From positions 1-64,000 of the forward strand of contig NZ_BAAACW010000108.1 in the NCBI RefSeq assembly GCF_039521845.1: a stretch of DNA of 64,000 nt, given 5' to 3'. Shown piece by piece: positions 47,201 through 55,226 of this stretch. The notes under the pieces are model-generated. The model saw nothing but the letters and a program-made list of their open reading frames with translations, searched no databases and had not been told where the DNA came from. The DNA comes from Alkalibacterium iburiense. GTDB taxonomy: Bacteria > Bacillota > Bacilli > Lactobacillales > Carnobacteriaceae_A. The number at the start of each line of letters is the position of its first letter. Position 1 is the stretch's first letter. The position numbers were made by a program, and so were the translations under genes.

Positions 47201-47328
47201 GACGCATAAGGAATTGAAGTAGCGTAAGGATCCCTCCTATTCAAGTGGAAAATATCTGGATTATTATTCCATTCTGGATACCCATTTTCCGGTGCTGCAT
47301 ATTTAAACTTTTCAGGTCTCTGTACCAT
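44227..47328 (-). CDS. lacZ: beta-galactosidase (GH2, LacZ type)
   Basis: 1033-residue five-domain LacZ. Acid/base Glu475 in W-S-L-G-N-E-S and nucleophile Glu544 in I-I-C-E-F-S-H-A-M-G-N. The N-terminal P-x-x-N-P block and C-terminal beta-galactosidase small-chain domain complete the family plan. It hydrolyses terminal beta-galactose; here it would remove beta-1,4-galactose from complex glycan antennae or lactosamine, besides lactose. No signal peptide. Single-gene unit with its own promoter (47419-47446), a cre-like site in the leader and a terminator. Divergent from a DUF624 gene. Confidence 0.96.
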   Translation of the reverse strand: MVQRPEKFKYAAPENGYPEWNNNPDIFHLNRRDPYATSIPYASVEEAKVGSDSPFVRSLNGEWAFKWVKNPDSRDTDFYKAEVSVDDWDTISVPSHWQFEGYDYPQYTNVTYPWVEHDDIKPPFAPTNYNPVGQYAKTVHLEKEWVDSPLYIHFAGVEAAFYIWVNGDLVGYSEDTFTASEFDLSPYVKEGDNKIAVEVYRWADASWLEDQDFWRLSGIFRDVYLYRTPLIHVNDIGIQTLLDDDYRDAELVVDLKLENNFQVDWEGQVSIVLEDAEGQSISLENETEELSSDALTLKNTIKNPKKWSAEHPYLYTLFILHKDAEENVLEVHKQSVGFRRFELKDGLMKINGERIVFKGVNRHEWAAERGRSVTKEDMVKDVELMKQYNVNAVRTSHYPNDPYWYELCNIYGLYVIDEMNLETHGTWYYGQKELEERNVPGDRPEWTANLLDRAQNMYERDKNHPSIVIWSLGNESFGGENFLTLYDYFKETDPTRLVHYEGVFHYRKSEAASDIESTMYIPPKLVEQYALQATEGTKPYIICEFSHAMGNSLGNFYQYTELFDKYPILQGGFIWDWKDQAIARTSEDGKDYLAYGGDFGESPHDGNFSGDGMIFADGTVSPKMPEMKRCYQNAEFKAVDLLNGQIEVENKNLFINLSHYDLQWTVELNGERVSEGTVDSLDVAPLSKKEITLDYSLPERSTLEDVAILTIQLVEKEATLYADKGHEVAFEQFVLPAKVKVNSQKEEASVVWEISQENGLTVSAENTSFGFDSETGLLASIKVGEEEMVLSPLEPNFWRAMTDNDQGSQLDKRSAIWRDAQDKRVWIGSDVSHQGDTVKVVTEFLYPQLKDLTVVLSYTFLANGSLRVDYSFSPLKPLPEVPEIGLRMSLDPSFKQLEWFGKGPFETYMDRQTGAKIGLHSSTVEDQFVPYLRPQEHGNHVGTRWVTVSNKEKGLKVTGHPQVEFNASAYTFEELESVDYAYKLPESNQTVLRINLAQMGVGGNDSWSQETQPEFLLHATRSYQYAFTIDIVN

Positions 47329-47353
47329 CTTATCCTTCCTTTTCTCTAAATTT

Positions 47354-47367
47354 TAAAACCGCTTACA
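47354..47367 (-). promoter_or_regulatory. cre-like site in the lacZ leader
   Basis: Minus strand TGTAAGCGGTTTTA, 12 of 14 to the cre consensus. It lies about 45 bases downstream of the predicted start, where a bound CcpA or LacI-type repressor would act as a roadblock. Confidence 0.45.
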
Positions 47368-47418
47368 CTTTGGGATAAAAAATTTAGTAAATATTTTGCA
47401 TCTTATTTACTCCCTTTC

Positions 47419-47446
47419 ATTCTAGCATAGCGTATAAAAAATTCAA
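47419..47446 (-). promoter_or_regulatory. lacZ promoter
   Basis: Minus strand TTGAAT (47441-47446), 16 bases, TAGAAT (47419-47424) preceded by TGC (extended -10). The leader to the lacZ ATG is about 85 bases. Confidence 0.7.
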
Positions 47447-47552
47447 GATAATTTCCTTAATAATTAAGACTTTTCACGATTGTGTATTTCTTTCTATGAT
47501 TTTTGTAGTAAGATGAACATAACTTAATTCGATAGGAAAGGAATACATACTC

Positions 47553-48212
47553 ATGACACAATCTAAACCTCACTTCACTCTATTAAAATACCTCGGTATG
47601 AACCTATTGTGGTTCCTTATGACTTTCCCGATATTTATTGTACTCATTACTTTTGATTATGTTCAAAATTTAGGAGAAGTTCTTACTAACTTGCTATTAC
47701 TTATTCCATTGATAGCTTTTTTGCTCTTTCCTGCCTCTACTGCTCTGTTAGGAGTCATCAAATTGGAAAGAGAAGCTCGAGAAAAAGTTGATGTTTTCTT
47801 ATCCTATTTTTCTCAACTAAAAAAGCATTACTGGGCCAGTTTAAAAGGCGGTCTAATATTCAGTGTCGCACTGACAGCTGTCTTTTATGGGCTTTATTAT
47901 TTTACATTACAGAGGCAACTTATCCTTTCATTCATAGCCTTTGCTTTATTTTTGATACTGGCTTTACTAGCCCTATATTTTATAGTTCTCACGACGATTT
48001 ATAAAGCATCCGTTCGGGCTAAGGTTACAGCTTCTTTTAAGTTAATCTCTGGCCATAAAAAACATTCCATTATTTTTATATCTGTCGTCACGGTGATTTC
48101 TCTCTTAAGTGCCACTTTCTTAAGAATTCTGATTCCAACTTTTTATGGCTCGCTTATAGGGTTTGTAACTTACTATCTAACTAAAGACAGAGTAAATAAT
48201 CTATCCAATTAG
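47553..48212 (+). CDS. DUF624 (YesL-like) membrane protein
   Basis: 219 residues with about five to six hydrophobic segments and a short cytoplasmic N-terminus; the F-P-A-S-T-A-L-L-G block (about residues 67-76) is characteristic of DUF624. It is a second, shorter copy lacking the Lys-rich tail of the protein at 37617. It is convergent with the permease operon at 48257-51404 and divergent from lacZ, repeating the association of DUF624 with sugar ABC transporters. AAAGGA upstream of ATG. Function unknown. Confidence 0.8.
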   Translation: MTQSKPHFTLLKYLGMNLLWFLMTFPIFIVLITFDYVQNLGEVLTNLLLLIPLIAFLLFPASTALLGVIKLEREAREKVDVFLSYFSQLKKHYWASLKGGLIFSVALTAVFYGLYYFTLQRQLILSFIAFALFLILALLALYFIVLTTIYKASVRAKVTASFKLISGHKKHSIIFISVVTVISLLSATFLRILIPTFYGSLIGFVTYYLTKDRVNNLSN

Positions 48213-48216
48213 GCAT

Positions 48217-48258
48217 AAAAATATCTCGACTGTTTTTAGACAGCCGAGATATTTTTTT
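48217..48258. terminator. bidirectional terminator between DUF624 and permease genes
   Basis: Arm AAAAATATCTCGACTGT (48217-48233) pairs with the 48240-48256 segment (ACAGCCGAGATATTTTT) with one mismatch. A seven-T run follows on the plus strand and five T on the minus strand. It overlaps the stop codon of the minus-strand permease gene. Confidence 0.85.
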
Positions 48259-49090
48259 ATTTGATCGATCCAATCATTCCTTGAACGAAATGTTTTTGGA
48301 GTAAGAAGAATATAATAGCTGTTGGAATAGTCGTAATGAATATGGCTATCATCACAGCCCCGTAATCAATTGTATAACCGGACCCCATAGCTGAAATAAC
48401 TAACGGAACAGTGTAGTTACTTGGCGATTGTAAGATAACCAATGGCCACATGAAGTTGTTCCACGCATTCATGAACGTGACTATACCAGCTGCCGCATAG
48501 GTGGTCTTCATGGTCGGTATATAGATTCGCGTAAAGAGACCAATCTCAGATAGACCATCCATTCTTCCAGCTTCTAATAGCTCTCTCGGAAACATTTTCG
48601 TATTCTGTCTGAAGAAAAAGACTAAGAACGCTGTCGAAGCATAAGGAAGTACCACACCAAATAAAGTATCTATTCCAATGGCAGGTGCAAAGCTAGAAAT
48701 GGTTCCGAATAATCGGAATAGAGGAACCATCAAGGCTGCGAAAGGAATCATCATAGAGAGTAAAATAATATTATAAACCATTTCTTTCCCTTTACTTGGG
48801 TGAATTTCGAACCCGTATCCAGCTAAAGAGGACAAGAAGATGGATAAAAAGGTTTGACCCACAGCCACAATGGCTGAGTTTCCAATGGCCTGAATAATAT
48901 TTGTCCCTTCTATCATGGTTCTGAAGTTTTCGACTACATGTCCCCCAGGTAGCAACCGTCCTCTAGTAATATCTACTGATGGATTCGTGATACTCACAAT
49001 TAAGAAATAGAACGGGAAGAAAAAGGCTATCGAACTGAGAATTAAGAAAAGATACATAAATACTTTCTTTGTCTTTACGTTATTTCTCAT
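48257..49090 (-). CDS. carbohydrate ABC transporter permease (MalG-like)
   Basis: 277 residues, six membrane segments. The EAA loop reads E-A-G-R-M-D-G-L-S-E-I-G-L-F (about residues 172-185). C-terminus V-Q-G-M-I-G-S-I-K. Its ATG overlaps the TGA of the upstream permease gene (ATGA), so translation is coupled. Belongs to the CUT1 sugar importer with the binding protein at 50079. No ATPase gene adjoins. Substrate unknown; the nearby lacZ and fucosidase hint at a galactose- or fucose-containing oligosaccharide. Confidence 0.93.
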   Translation of the reverse strand: MRNNVKTKKVFMYLFLILSSIAFFFPFYFLIVSITNPSVDITRGRLLPGGHVVENFRTMIEGTNIIQAIGNSAIVAVGQTFLSIFLSSLAGYGFEIHPSKGKEMVYNIILLSMMIPFAALMVPLFRLFGTISSFAPAIGIDTLFGVVLPYASTAFLVFFFRQNTKMFPRELLEAGRMDGLSEIGLFTRIYIPTMKTTYAAAGIVTFMNAWNNFMWPLVILQSPSNYTVPLVISAMGSGYTIDYGAVMIAIFITTIPTAIIFFLLQKHFVQGMIGSIK

Positions 49091-49998
49091 TTTCTTTCCC
49101 TCCCTACTCTAAACTGAATAATCGATAGGATAACAACGAACACCACAATACTGTAAGAAACAGCAGCGGCATAGCCAAAGTTTGGTGTATATTCGAATGA
49201 TAAGTTATAAATATACTGAGAAATGGACATCGTCGCATTTCCCGGTCCTCCACCGGTTATATTCATCGGCTCATCAAAGAGCTGTAAAGTCCCAATCGTA
49301 GAGGTAATGGATGTAAACAAGATAACCGGTCTTAACATAGGGATGGTAATTTTAAAGAACTGTTGGATAGCGTTCGCTCCATCGATTCGAGCCGCTTCAT
49401 AAATACCAGGGTCAATATTTTGTAAAGCCGATAAGTAGAAAATCATATTGTACCCTGTCCATCGCCACGTTATTGCAATAACAATCAATACACGTGCCCA
49501 GAATGGATCTCCCAGCCACATAATTGGACTGTCAATGATATTAATAAACATCAGGAACTGATTAATAATTCCATTGTTTGCGAATAGATAACGGAACACG
49601 AGTGAGTAAGCAACTAATGATGTGATGGCCGGTAAAAAGACAATGGTACGAAATATACCTTTGAATTTTAAGGTTTTCTGATTTAGAACGACTGAAAAAA
49701 TCAGAGCCAGAATAATCATTAGCGGAATCTGAAATATCAGATAGAAGAACGTATTTCTGACAGCTGCAATAAAGGCCTGGTCATTAAAGAGCCTTTGATA
49801 ATTCGCTCCTCCTACAAAATCTAAATTGACTCCTGCTCCTGAATGCAAAGATAACCAGAATGCTTGAATCATAGGATAAAAATAAAAGAGTACGATAAAA
49901 AAGGTTGGAATAATAACAAACATCCAGCTCATAATCGCTCGGTTTCTAGTTAGATTCCCTGAAGACTTCTTTTTTTTCTTAACTGTTTCATTTGACAT
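49087..49998 (-). CDS. carbohydrate ABC transporter permease (MalF/LacF-like)
   Basis: 303 residues: Lys-rich N-terminus, then six membrane segments. EAA loop in E-A-A-R-I-D-G-A-N-A-I-Q-Q-F (about 204-217). Forms the heteromeric channel with the overlapping MalG-like permease. The start is backed by a GGGGGAT ribosome binding site. Preceded by a stem-loop that separates it from the binding-protein gene. Confidence 0.93.
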   Translation of the reverse strand: MSNETVKKKKKSSGNLTRNRAIMSWMFVIIPTFFIVLFYFYPMIQAFWLSLHSGAGVNLDFVGGANYQRLFNDQAFIAAVRNTFFYLIFQIPLMIILALIFSVVLNQKTLKFKGIFRTIVFLPAITSLVAYSLVFRYLFANNGIINQFLMFINIIDSPIMWLGDPFWARVLIVIAITWRWTGYNMIFYLSALQNIDPGIYEAARIDGANAIQQFFKITIPMLRPVILFTSITSTIGTLQLFDEPMNITGGGPGNATMSISQYIYNLSFEYTPNFGYAAAVSYSIVVFVVILSIIQFRVGRERK

Positions 49999-50027
49999 AA
50001 CTGTATCCCCCTTCTTAGAAAAGAACA

Positions 50028-50057
50028 GGCTCTTTCAAAGGTTAGAATGAAAGAGCC
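50028..50057 (-). terminator. stem-loop between binding-protein and permease genes
   Basis: Perfect 10-bp stem GGCTCTTTCA (50028-50037) with TGAAAGAGCC (50048-50057). Only a broken T-run follows on the minus strand, so it is probably a 3'-end stabiliser or partial terminator. Confidence 0.7.
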
Positions 50058-50078
50058 CATCAAATCTATCTATACATC

Positions 50079-51404
50079 TTACATAGATGACTCTGCTTGT
50101 TGCTGCGCATTTTCTAATACATCATCCAAGTCGGCTCCACCGATATAGTCTTGAAGTGCTACAGATAATATGTCTTGAATTTCATAGGTTCTTTGACCAA
50201 AATCCACTTCCGGAATTTCTTGTGTCCACTCTGCTAAATCTTGATAAATTTGTTGTCCGCCATAGAATTCACTTTCATACTCATAGGCTTCACCTGCAGC
50301 TGCTGGCTCAAATGCACCAACGGCTCCAATTTCTACAAGAATATCTTGGTAGAACTGAACATCTGAACCAAAGGTAGAGACTAAGAAATCAATGGCTAAA
50401 TCATTATCATCTAAATTCATCACATATATAGAGGAACCACCAAGGTTGGATGCATTTACACTTTCTTCTATATCCATTCTAGGAATCGGCGCAATACCCC
50501 AATTACCTGATTGAGATTCTTCTTGAGTGATAGAGGCTGAAATCCAGTTTCCTGTAGGTACGGTTACAACATCTCCGTTATTAAAGGCTTGAATAAATTG
50601 ATCCCACTCGTTATGAACATTCATGATACCTGCATCAAACATTTCTTTATAGTATTCAAATGATTTTCTTAGGGGTTCGTTATCTACAATATAAGGGGTC
50701 ACACCGTCTTCTTCTGTCCACCATACACCAGCTGACTGTAACATAATACGCATGATACCTAAGTCACTGTGGTCATTTGTAATCCAGCTTATGCCGGTTT
50801 GTTCATAGACATCTATACCGATATCTATATATTCATCCCAAGTAATATCTTCTAAATCTTCTAATGTATAGCCTGCTTCTTCCAGATAGTCTGTTCTGAC
50901 ATAGTTACCAGTAACCCCACTGTCAAATGGGATATTATAAACATTCCCGTCATGGGTACCTGCCGCAATCTTATACTCAGCAAAATCATCTACATTAAAA
51001 TGATCCTGTAAGGGTAAAAATGATCCTTCATATGAGTTTAAAAAGCTCGGTGCTCTATAATCTTCAATAAATACAATATTAGGCAAACCTGTCTCAACAC
51101 CTGAGCTCAGTGAGGTATTCAGTCGTTGGACAACATCTTCTTGGGAGTTTTCTACAATATTAAGAGAAAAATCAGGATTCTCTTCCTGGTAAATTTCTTC
51201 TGCCATCTCTAATGCCACTACGTTAAAGTTAGGATCCCAAGTCCAGACTGTTAATTCTTGTGGATCATCACTTGCACCTTCAAAATCATCGCCATCTGCA
51301 TTTCCGTCTCCGTTCCCATTGCCATTTCCGCCACCATTTCCACAAGCAGCTAAAAGGAGTAACGCAGAAGCACCTAGTGCTAAAAAGTTTCTTTTACTAA
51401 TCAT
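50079..51404 (-). CDS. sugar ABC transporter substrate-binding lipoprotein (CUT1)
   Basis: 441 residues: signal peptide with lipobox L-L-A-A-C near residue 21, a Gly/Asn-rich linker, then a type I solute-binding fold (L-T-V-W-T-W-D-P near residue 50). Smaller than and unrelated in detail to the two LplA-type proteins. First gene of the three-gene importer operon. The strong promoter at 51643-51671 overlaps a near-perfect cre site, so glucose repression is expected. Ligand unknown. Confidence 0.93.
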   Translation of the reverse strand: MISKRNFLALGASALLLLAACGNGGGNGNGNGDGNADGDDFEGASDDPQELTVWTWDPNFNVVALEMAEEIYQEENPDFSLNIVENSQEDVVQRLNTSLSSGVETGLPNIVFIEDYRAPSFLNSYEGSFLPLQDHFNVDDFAEYKIAAGTHDGNVYNIPFDSGVTGNYVRTDYLEEAGYTLEDLEDITWDEYIDIGIDVYEQTGISWITNDHSDLGIMRIMLQSAGVWWTEEDGVTPYIVDNEPLRKSFEYYKEMFDAGIMNVHNEWDQFIQAFNNGDVVTVPTGNWISASITQEESQSGNWGIAPIPRMDIEESVNASNLGGSSIYVMNLDDNDLAIDFLVSTFGSDVQFYQDILVEIGAVGAFEPAAAGEAYEYESEFYGGQQIYQDLAEWTQEIPEVDFGQRTYEIQDILSVALQDYIGGADLDDVLENAQQQAESSM

Positions 51405-51642
51405 AATAATTTCCCTCCATTTTTATTGTTTCTGAACAAACAATGACAAAATGTTTCTTATTCATGAAAAAGTGTAAAAACTATTTAAAGCTTTACGAAT
51501 CGAAGATAATTAAGACATTCCTTGTAAATATAACTACCTACAGGTATCCCCTTTCAGTTTATTTTTCCTACTAAAGATTTACTAAATCACCTCACGATAT
51601 TTTACCAAATTGAGATTTTTTCAATCTTTTCTTCTTAGACAT
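51405..51642. other. long leader of the binding-protein operon
   Basis: About 230 bases between the predicted start and the binding-protein ATG. It is AT-rich with several short T-runs. I see no convincing riboswitch core, tRNA or open frame. GGAGGG is the ribosome binding site. Confidence 0.4.
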
Positions 51643-51671
51643 ACTATAAGAAAAAGTGAGACAAATTGCAA
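51643..51671 (-). promoter_or_regulatory. promoter of the 51404-48257 importer operon
   Basis: Minus strand TTGCAA (51666-51671), 17 bases, TATAGT (51643-51648). Overlaps the cre site at 51667-51680. Confidence 0.75.
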
Positions 51672-51680
51672 GCGTTTTCT
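51667..51680 (+). promoter_or_regulatory. CcpA cre site
   Basis: TGCAAGCGTTTTCT fits the relaxed cre consensus TGNAANCGNWNNCW at every position. It covers the -35 box of the importer promoter. Best cre candidate in the window. Confidence 0.75.
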
Positions 51681-51734
51681 TATAATGTTTAAGTATGAAT
51701 AATATCTTGAATTCATTTATCTTTATACAAATAA

Positions 51735-51765
51735 AGAAATGACAGGCTTTTAAGCTGTCATTTCT
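51735..51765 (-). terminator. terminator of the M81 peptidase/GH29 operon
   Basis: Arms AGAAATGACAG (51735-51745) and CTGTCATTTCT (51755-51765), extended by GCTT/AAGC with one bulge. On the minus strand TTTATTT follows. Confidence 0.75.
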
Positions 51766-51772
51766 CTAATGT

Positions 51773-53410
51773 TTATTTATTTTTTTGTATGGTTAATTGG
51801 TGACACTCTAACTCTAAATCCTGATATTTATTCTGGGGCTCATACAATCGAATGTGAACAGGAACTACTTGCTGATCTTTATCTAATGAAAATGGTCCTA
51901 TTTCCTTTAAATTTAAATCCTTGCCTGTCACAACCAAATCGGAATGCCCTATGCTTACGAGATAATCTATTGTTTCATTGGATTGACCTGTCATTTTCAT
52001 AACGTAGTTTCCAGCTTCATTATTTTTGAAATAACCTGACAATCGTATGTTTGATTTTTCCAAGCTAGTATAGTTGCCCTCATCAACAAAGTTAAATCCT
52101 TTTTCTAACTTATCAGTAGTAAGGACCCAACTATCTGTTTCACTCACGACAGTCTGTTCAGGAACTAACTGAAGTTCTCCTTTCATAGTTACTTTTATAA
52201 TCGTCACTAAAGGATCTGAAAGCTTGTCTGGCAAGTATACAACTAATTCAGTATCTTCTTTATCCCATTCTAACTCTTTATCGTATCCATCTTCAGTGAT
52301 TTCTTCCACTTCAGTTACTAAGCCTTTCAACTTTACCTTTTTATCTTCAGGCTGTTCAAAAATATGCAAATATAAGTGATTATTTTTAGCCGTCATTTCT
52401 CCCCAACCCGGTTTAGCAAAGCGTGTCGGATGGGTGCCTATTACAGCATCTCTATGTCGCTTCAGCCAATGCCCCATTTGTTTTAATACATCGGCTTCAA
52501 AGGGGACGACTGATCCGTCGCCTTTTGGACCTATATTTAAAAGATAGTTTCCACCTCTTGCGCGAACGGATATCAGTGTTTGGAGCAAGTTCAATACTTT
52601 ATGTTCAAAATCTTCTCTCTCTTGCCACTCTCTGTATCCCCATGTTTCACGGTAAATAGAAGCAGGTGTCTGCCATGGTCCATCTAATTTATCGTAAGGC
52701 ACTTGGTTGTCATTTAACGTTCTAAAGTCACCTTTGTTATTCCATATACGTCCATTAATTCCTGCTTTTGGCTGATATTTGCGAACAATATGAGAGAACT
52801 TTTCGCTTTGTTCTACAGTCGGGTGCCCCATATCAAACCAGACTTCCGCAATAACACCATAACCTGTCATCAATTCTGTCAACTGCTCTTCAATTAAGGA
52901 CTCCATTGATTTTGGTATCTTGTTATTGTTATTGTGATCGAAAGCATGTCCTTCATTCCAATCAACTAATGAGTAATACAAACCAAATTTCAATCCTTGT
53001 TTTTGACATTCGTCTGCCAATAAACGTAGGACATCTTTTCCAAACGGTGAAGTTTTCACTACATTGTAATCGGTAGTTTTCGTATCAAAGAGGCAATAGC
53101 CATCATGGTGTTTACTTGTAACAACCAAATACTTCATTCCAGCTTCCTTTGCTAAGGAAACAATCGCTTTTGCATCAAAGTTTTCTAGTGTAAAATCTTT
53201 TGACACAGCAGCATATTCTTCTTGCGGAATATCAGCCCACATCTGAATCTGTTCACTGTAACCTACTTTAACAGGCTCACCTTTCCACATACCGCCGAGC
53301 TGAGAATATAATCCTAAATGAATGAACAGACCATAATGTAAGTCTAACCATGACTGTAACTGATCTGAGCTATTGTTTTTAATTTCTCCATTAATTCCTT
53401 GTAATACCAT
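51773..53410 (-). CDS. GH29 alpha-L-fucosidase (third type, with C-terminal extension)
   Basis: 545-residue GH29 enzyme. H-H-D-G-Y at 101-105; nucleophile Asp193 in A-E-V-W-F-D-M-G. A beta-sandwich follows the barrel, and about 150 further C-terminal residues form an extra beta-rich module not seen in the other two fucosidases here. No signal peptide, so cytoplasmic. Follows the M81 peptidase gene by about 30 bases, with a GGAGAG ribosome binding site at a slightly long distance. Its barrel sequence differs from both GH29 enzymes at 26926-29612, suggesting a third linkage specificity. Confidence 0.92.
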   Translation of the reverse strand: MVLQGINGEIKNNSSDQLQSWLDLHYGLFIHLGLYSQLGGMWKGEPVKVGYSEQIQMWADIPQEEYAAVSKDFTLENFDAKAIVSLAKEAGMKYLVVTSKHHDGYCLFDTKTTDYNVVKTSPFGKDVLRLLADECQKQGLKFGLYYSLVDWNEGHAFDHNNNNKIPKSMESLIEEQLTELMTGYGVIAEVWFDMGHPTVEQSEKFSHIVRKYQPKAGINGRIWNNKGDFRTLNDNQVPYDKLDGPWQTPASIYRETWGYREWQEREDFEHKVLNLLQTLISVRARGGNYLLNIGPKGDGSVVPFEADVLKQMGHWLKRHRDAVIGTHPTRFAKPGWGEMTAKNNHLYLHIFEQPEDKKVKLKGLVTEVEEITEDGYDKELEWDKEDTELVVYLPDKLSDPLVTIIKVTMKGELQLVPEQTVVSETDSWVLTTDKLEKGFNFVDEGNYTSLEKSNIRLSGYFKNNEAGNYVMKMTGQSNETIDYLVSIGHSDLVVTGKDLNLKEIGPFSLDKDQQVVPVHIRLYEPQNKYQDLELECHQLTIQKNK

Positions 53411-53441
53411 ATCTACTTAAATCTCTCCTTATATTTACGCT

Positions 53442-54911
53442 TTAAATTTCTTCAATCGGTACATCATCAAATGGAAACATCGGACGAGGGATGCGCTTAA
53501 ATGTTAAATTCTCTGTCCGTTGATTCGTCGGTCCCTCAGTCAGTGCCATGATACAGTATGGAGAAATAGTTCTAAATTCTTCTGAAATATAACCTTGTTT
53601 CACTATAAATACATCATAGTCAGCTATATTCAACCCACTTTCCTCAAATTGTTCAGGCATTAAGTATTGAATCGCATCGAATTCTACGATGACACTTACT
53701 GGATAATCATCCATTTTCACTGTATAAACAGTTCCGATATCTGTCTTATTTCGGTAGGCTTTACTCCCTAGTCCTTTGGCTACCAATCGCCCTTTTATCG
53801 GGACTTTTTTTGAATACTCATGGACATTTTTACCTAAAGTAAACTCCACTGTGTCTCCTACTTCATGTTTACCTAAATAGGCATGGGCTTCTTGATCGAT
53901 AATGCCTGCAAACAAATAATTCTTATTGTTGAAGTCAGTTAGTTTTAAAACTTCTCTCAATAAAATAGTATTGAATCCATCTGCCCCTGATCCGACATTA
54001 TCTCCTGAATCAGTGATAAAAAGTGGTCTCCCATCATACTCTGTCATAATACGCACAGCATCAGATGGCTCTTCTACATTTCCATAAAACTCAAAATCAT
54101 AGCGTCGGCTATATGCGTAGTTTCTAATTTTCAAAGCCCATTCTCGTGCAAACTCCGTATCGCTTTTCTTTTTAGGGACAACTACTACTCCGTTTCCATT
54201 CTTATCACCATCGTGACGAATGTAGCCAATATGATACGAGGCACTCAGTATTCGACCAGTTGCCTCTGCTTCATCTAACATGTGATTAATAGACTTCATC
54301 GGTTCAACAAATGATACGCTACGTTCACCGTCCATCATCATAGGCACTCTATAGTAAACGGGTCTAATATCTCTTCTGTCATTCAGTAAGTCGATAAATT
54401 TTTCCGCTACAAATTCAAAGGTTTCCTGCACATCGATATGAGGAGAATGTCTATAGCAACGTAATATCTGGACATTATTAACCAGCTCATCCGATATATT
54501 CCCATGCGGATCCATGACTAAAGCTATCGGTAAATGAGGTCCTGTTATACGTCTGATTTCTCTTACTATAGCATGTTCCGCAGAATCTCCTTCTAAGCCT
54601 AGAACTTTACTGGCACCATGTAAAAAAAGATAAATACCGTCAATCTCATGCAGATTTTCTTGAACCTCTTGTTTAAAACGTGACAGAATAAAATCGAAAG
54701 CATCTTTTGTAACTGGTCCATGAGGATGCCCTCTGGCAAAAATGGACGGCACAAGATCAATATTGGACGTTTCAAATAAATCTCTCACACGCATAGAATC
54801 CAGCATGTCATTACCGAACTTAAATATAAATTTATTAAATGACATGAGTGACTGAGAATGCTCGTTTGACTCTGAACTAAAATACCCCATTAAAACTTTT
54901 TTCTTTTTCAA
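53442..54911 (-). CDS. M81 family metallopeptidase (MlrC-like)
   Basis: 489-residue protein of the MlrC/M81 family: DUF1485 N-terminal domain and MlrC C-terminal domain. Candidate Zn ligands and signature blocks are E-S-N-E-H-S near residue 15, V-M-D-P-H-G-N (about 137-143) and I-T-D-S-G-D-N-V-G-S-G-A (about 297-308). MlrC of sphingomonads cleaves linear microcystin peptides; natural roles of other members are mostly unknown. No signal peptide. TTG start backed by AAGGAG at 8 bases. Cotranscribed with a fucosidase, so it may cleave a peptide or amide remnant of imported glycopeptides (inference). Confidence 0.88.
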   Translation of the reverse strand: MKKKKVLMGYFSSESNEHSQSLMSFNKFIFKFGNDMLDSMRVRDLFETSNIDLVPSIFARGHPHGPVTKDAFDFILSRFKQEVQENLHEIDGIYLFLHGASKVLGLEGDSAEHAIVREIRRITGPHLPIALVMDPHGNISDELVNNVQILRCYRHSPHIDVQETFEFVAEKFIDLLNDRRDIRPVYYRVPMMMDGERSVSFVEPMKSINHMLDEAEATGRILSASYHIGYIRHDGDKNGNGVVVVPKKKSDTEFAREWALKIRNYAYSRRYDFEFYGNVEEPSDAVRIMTEYDGRPLFITDSGDNVGSGADGFNTILLREVLKLTDFNNKNYLFAGIIDQEAHAYLGKHEVGDTVEFTLGKNVHEYSKKVPIKGRLVAKGLGSKAYRNKTDIGTVYTVKMDDYPVSVIVEFDAIQYLMPEQFEESGLNIADYDVFIVKQGYISEEFRTISPYCIMALTEGPTNQRTENLTFKRIPRPMFPFDDVPIEEI

Positions 54912-54935
54912 GTGATTCTCTCCTTTTTTATGTTT

Positions 54936-54964
54936 ATTATACGCTTACAATTATGTATTATTAA
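54936..54964 (-). promoter_or_regulatory. promoter with cre-like site for the M81/GH29 operon
   Basis: Minus strand TTAATA (54959-54964), 17 bases, TATAAT (54936-54941). TGTAAGCGTATAAT (54936-54949) overlaps the -10 box and matches the cre consensus at most positions. Confidence 0.55.
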
Positions 54965-55160
54965 GGTTTTCTCCCTATCCTTATTAAATACGAACTTGTA
55001 AAAGTGTTAGTATTGATACAAGTATAACATTGGGTCAGACGATGTTTTAATGTGTGTTTCTTCTTAAATGATAAGAATATATATGTATAAAAGATACTAC
55101 CTCAATTTAAAGTTCACTTTTTATAGTATTATTTTTCATAGTATATTTGAATATACAAAA
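54965..55160. other. intergenic AT-rich region
   Basis: No open frame, RNA gene or strong repeat seen. The region lies between the start of the M81 operon and the terminator of the GH43 operon, and is markedly AT-rich. Confidence 0.4.
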
Positions 55161-55210
55161 ATACAGTAAAGAGGTATTGTGTAAGTAATTAGCTTACCTC
55201 TTTACTGTAT
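55161..55210 (-). terminator. terminator of the GH2/importer/GH43 operon
   Basis: Arms ATACAGTAAAGAGGTA (55161-55176) and TACCTCTTTACTGTAT (55195-55210), perfect; on the minus strand a five-T run follows. Confidence 0.85.
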
Positions 55211-55226
55211 ATAAACGTCTCTTTTA

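Noticed and set aside
51405..51642. Riboswitch in the long leader of the importer operon
   Set aside because: AT-rich with no recognisable conserved core and no terminator-like hairpin before the gene.
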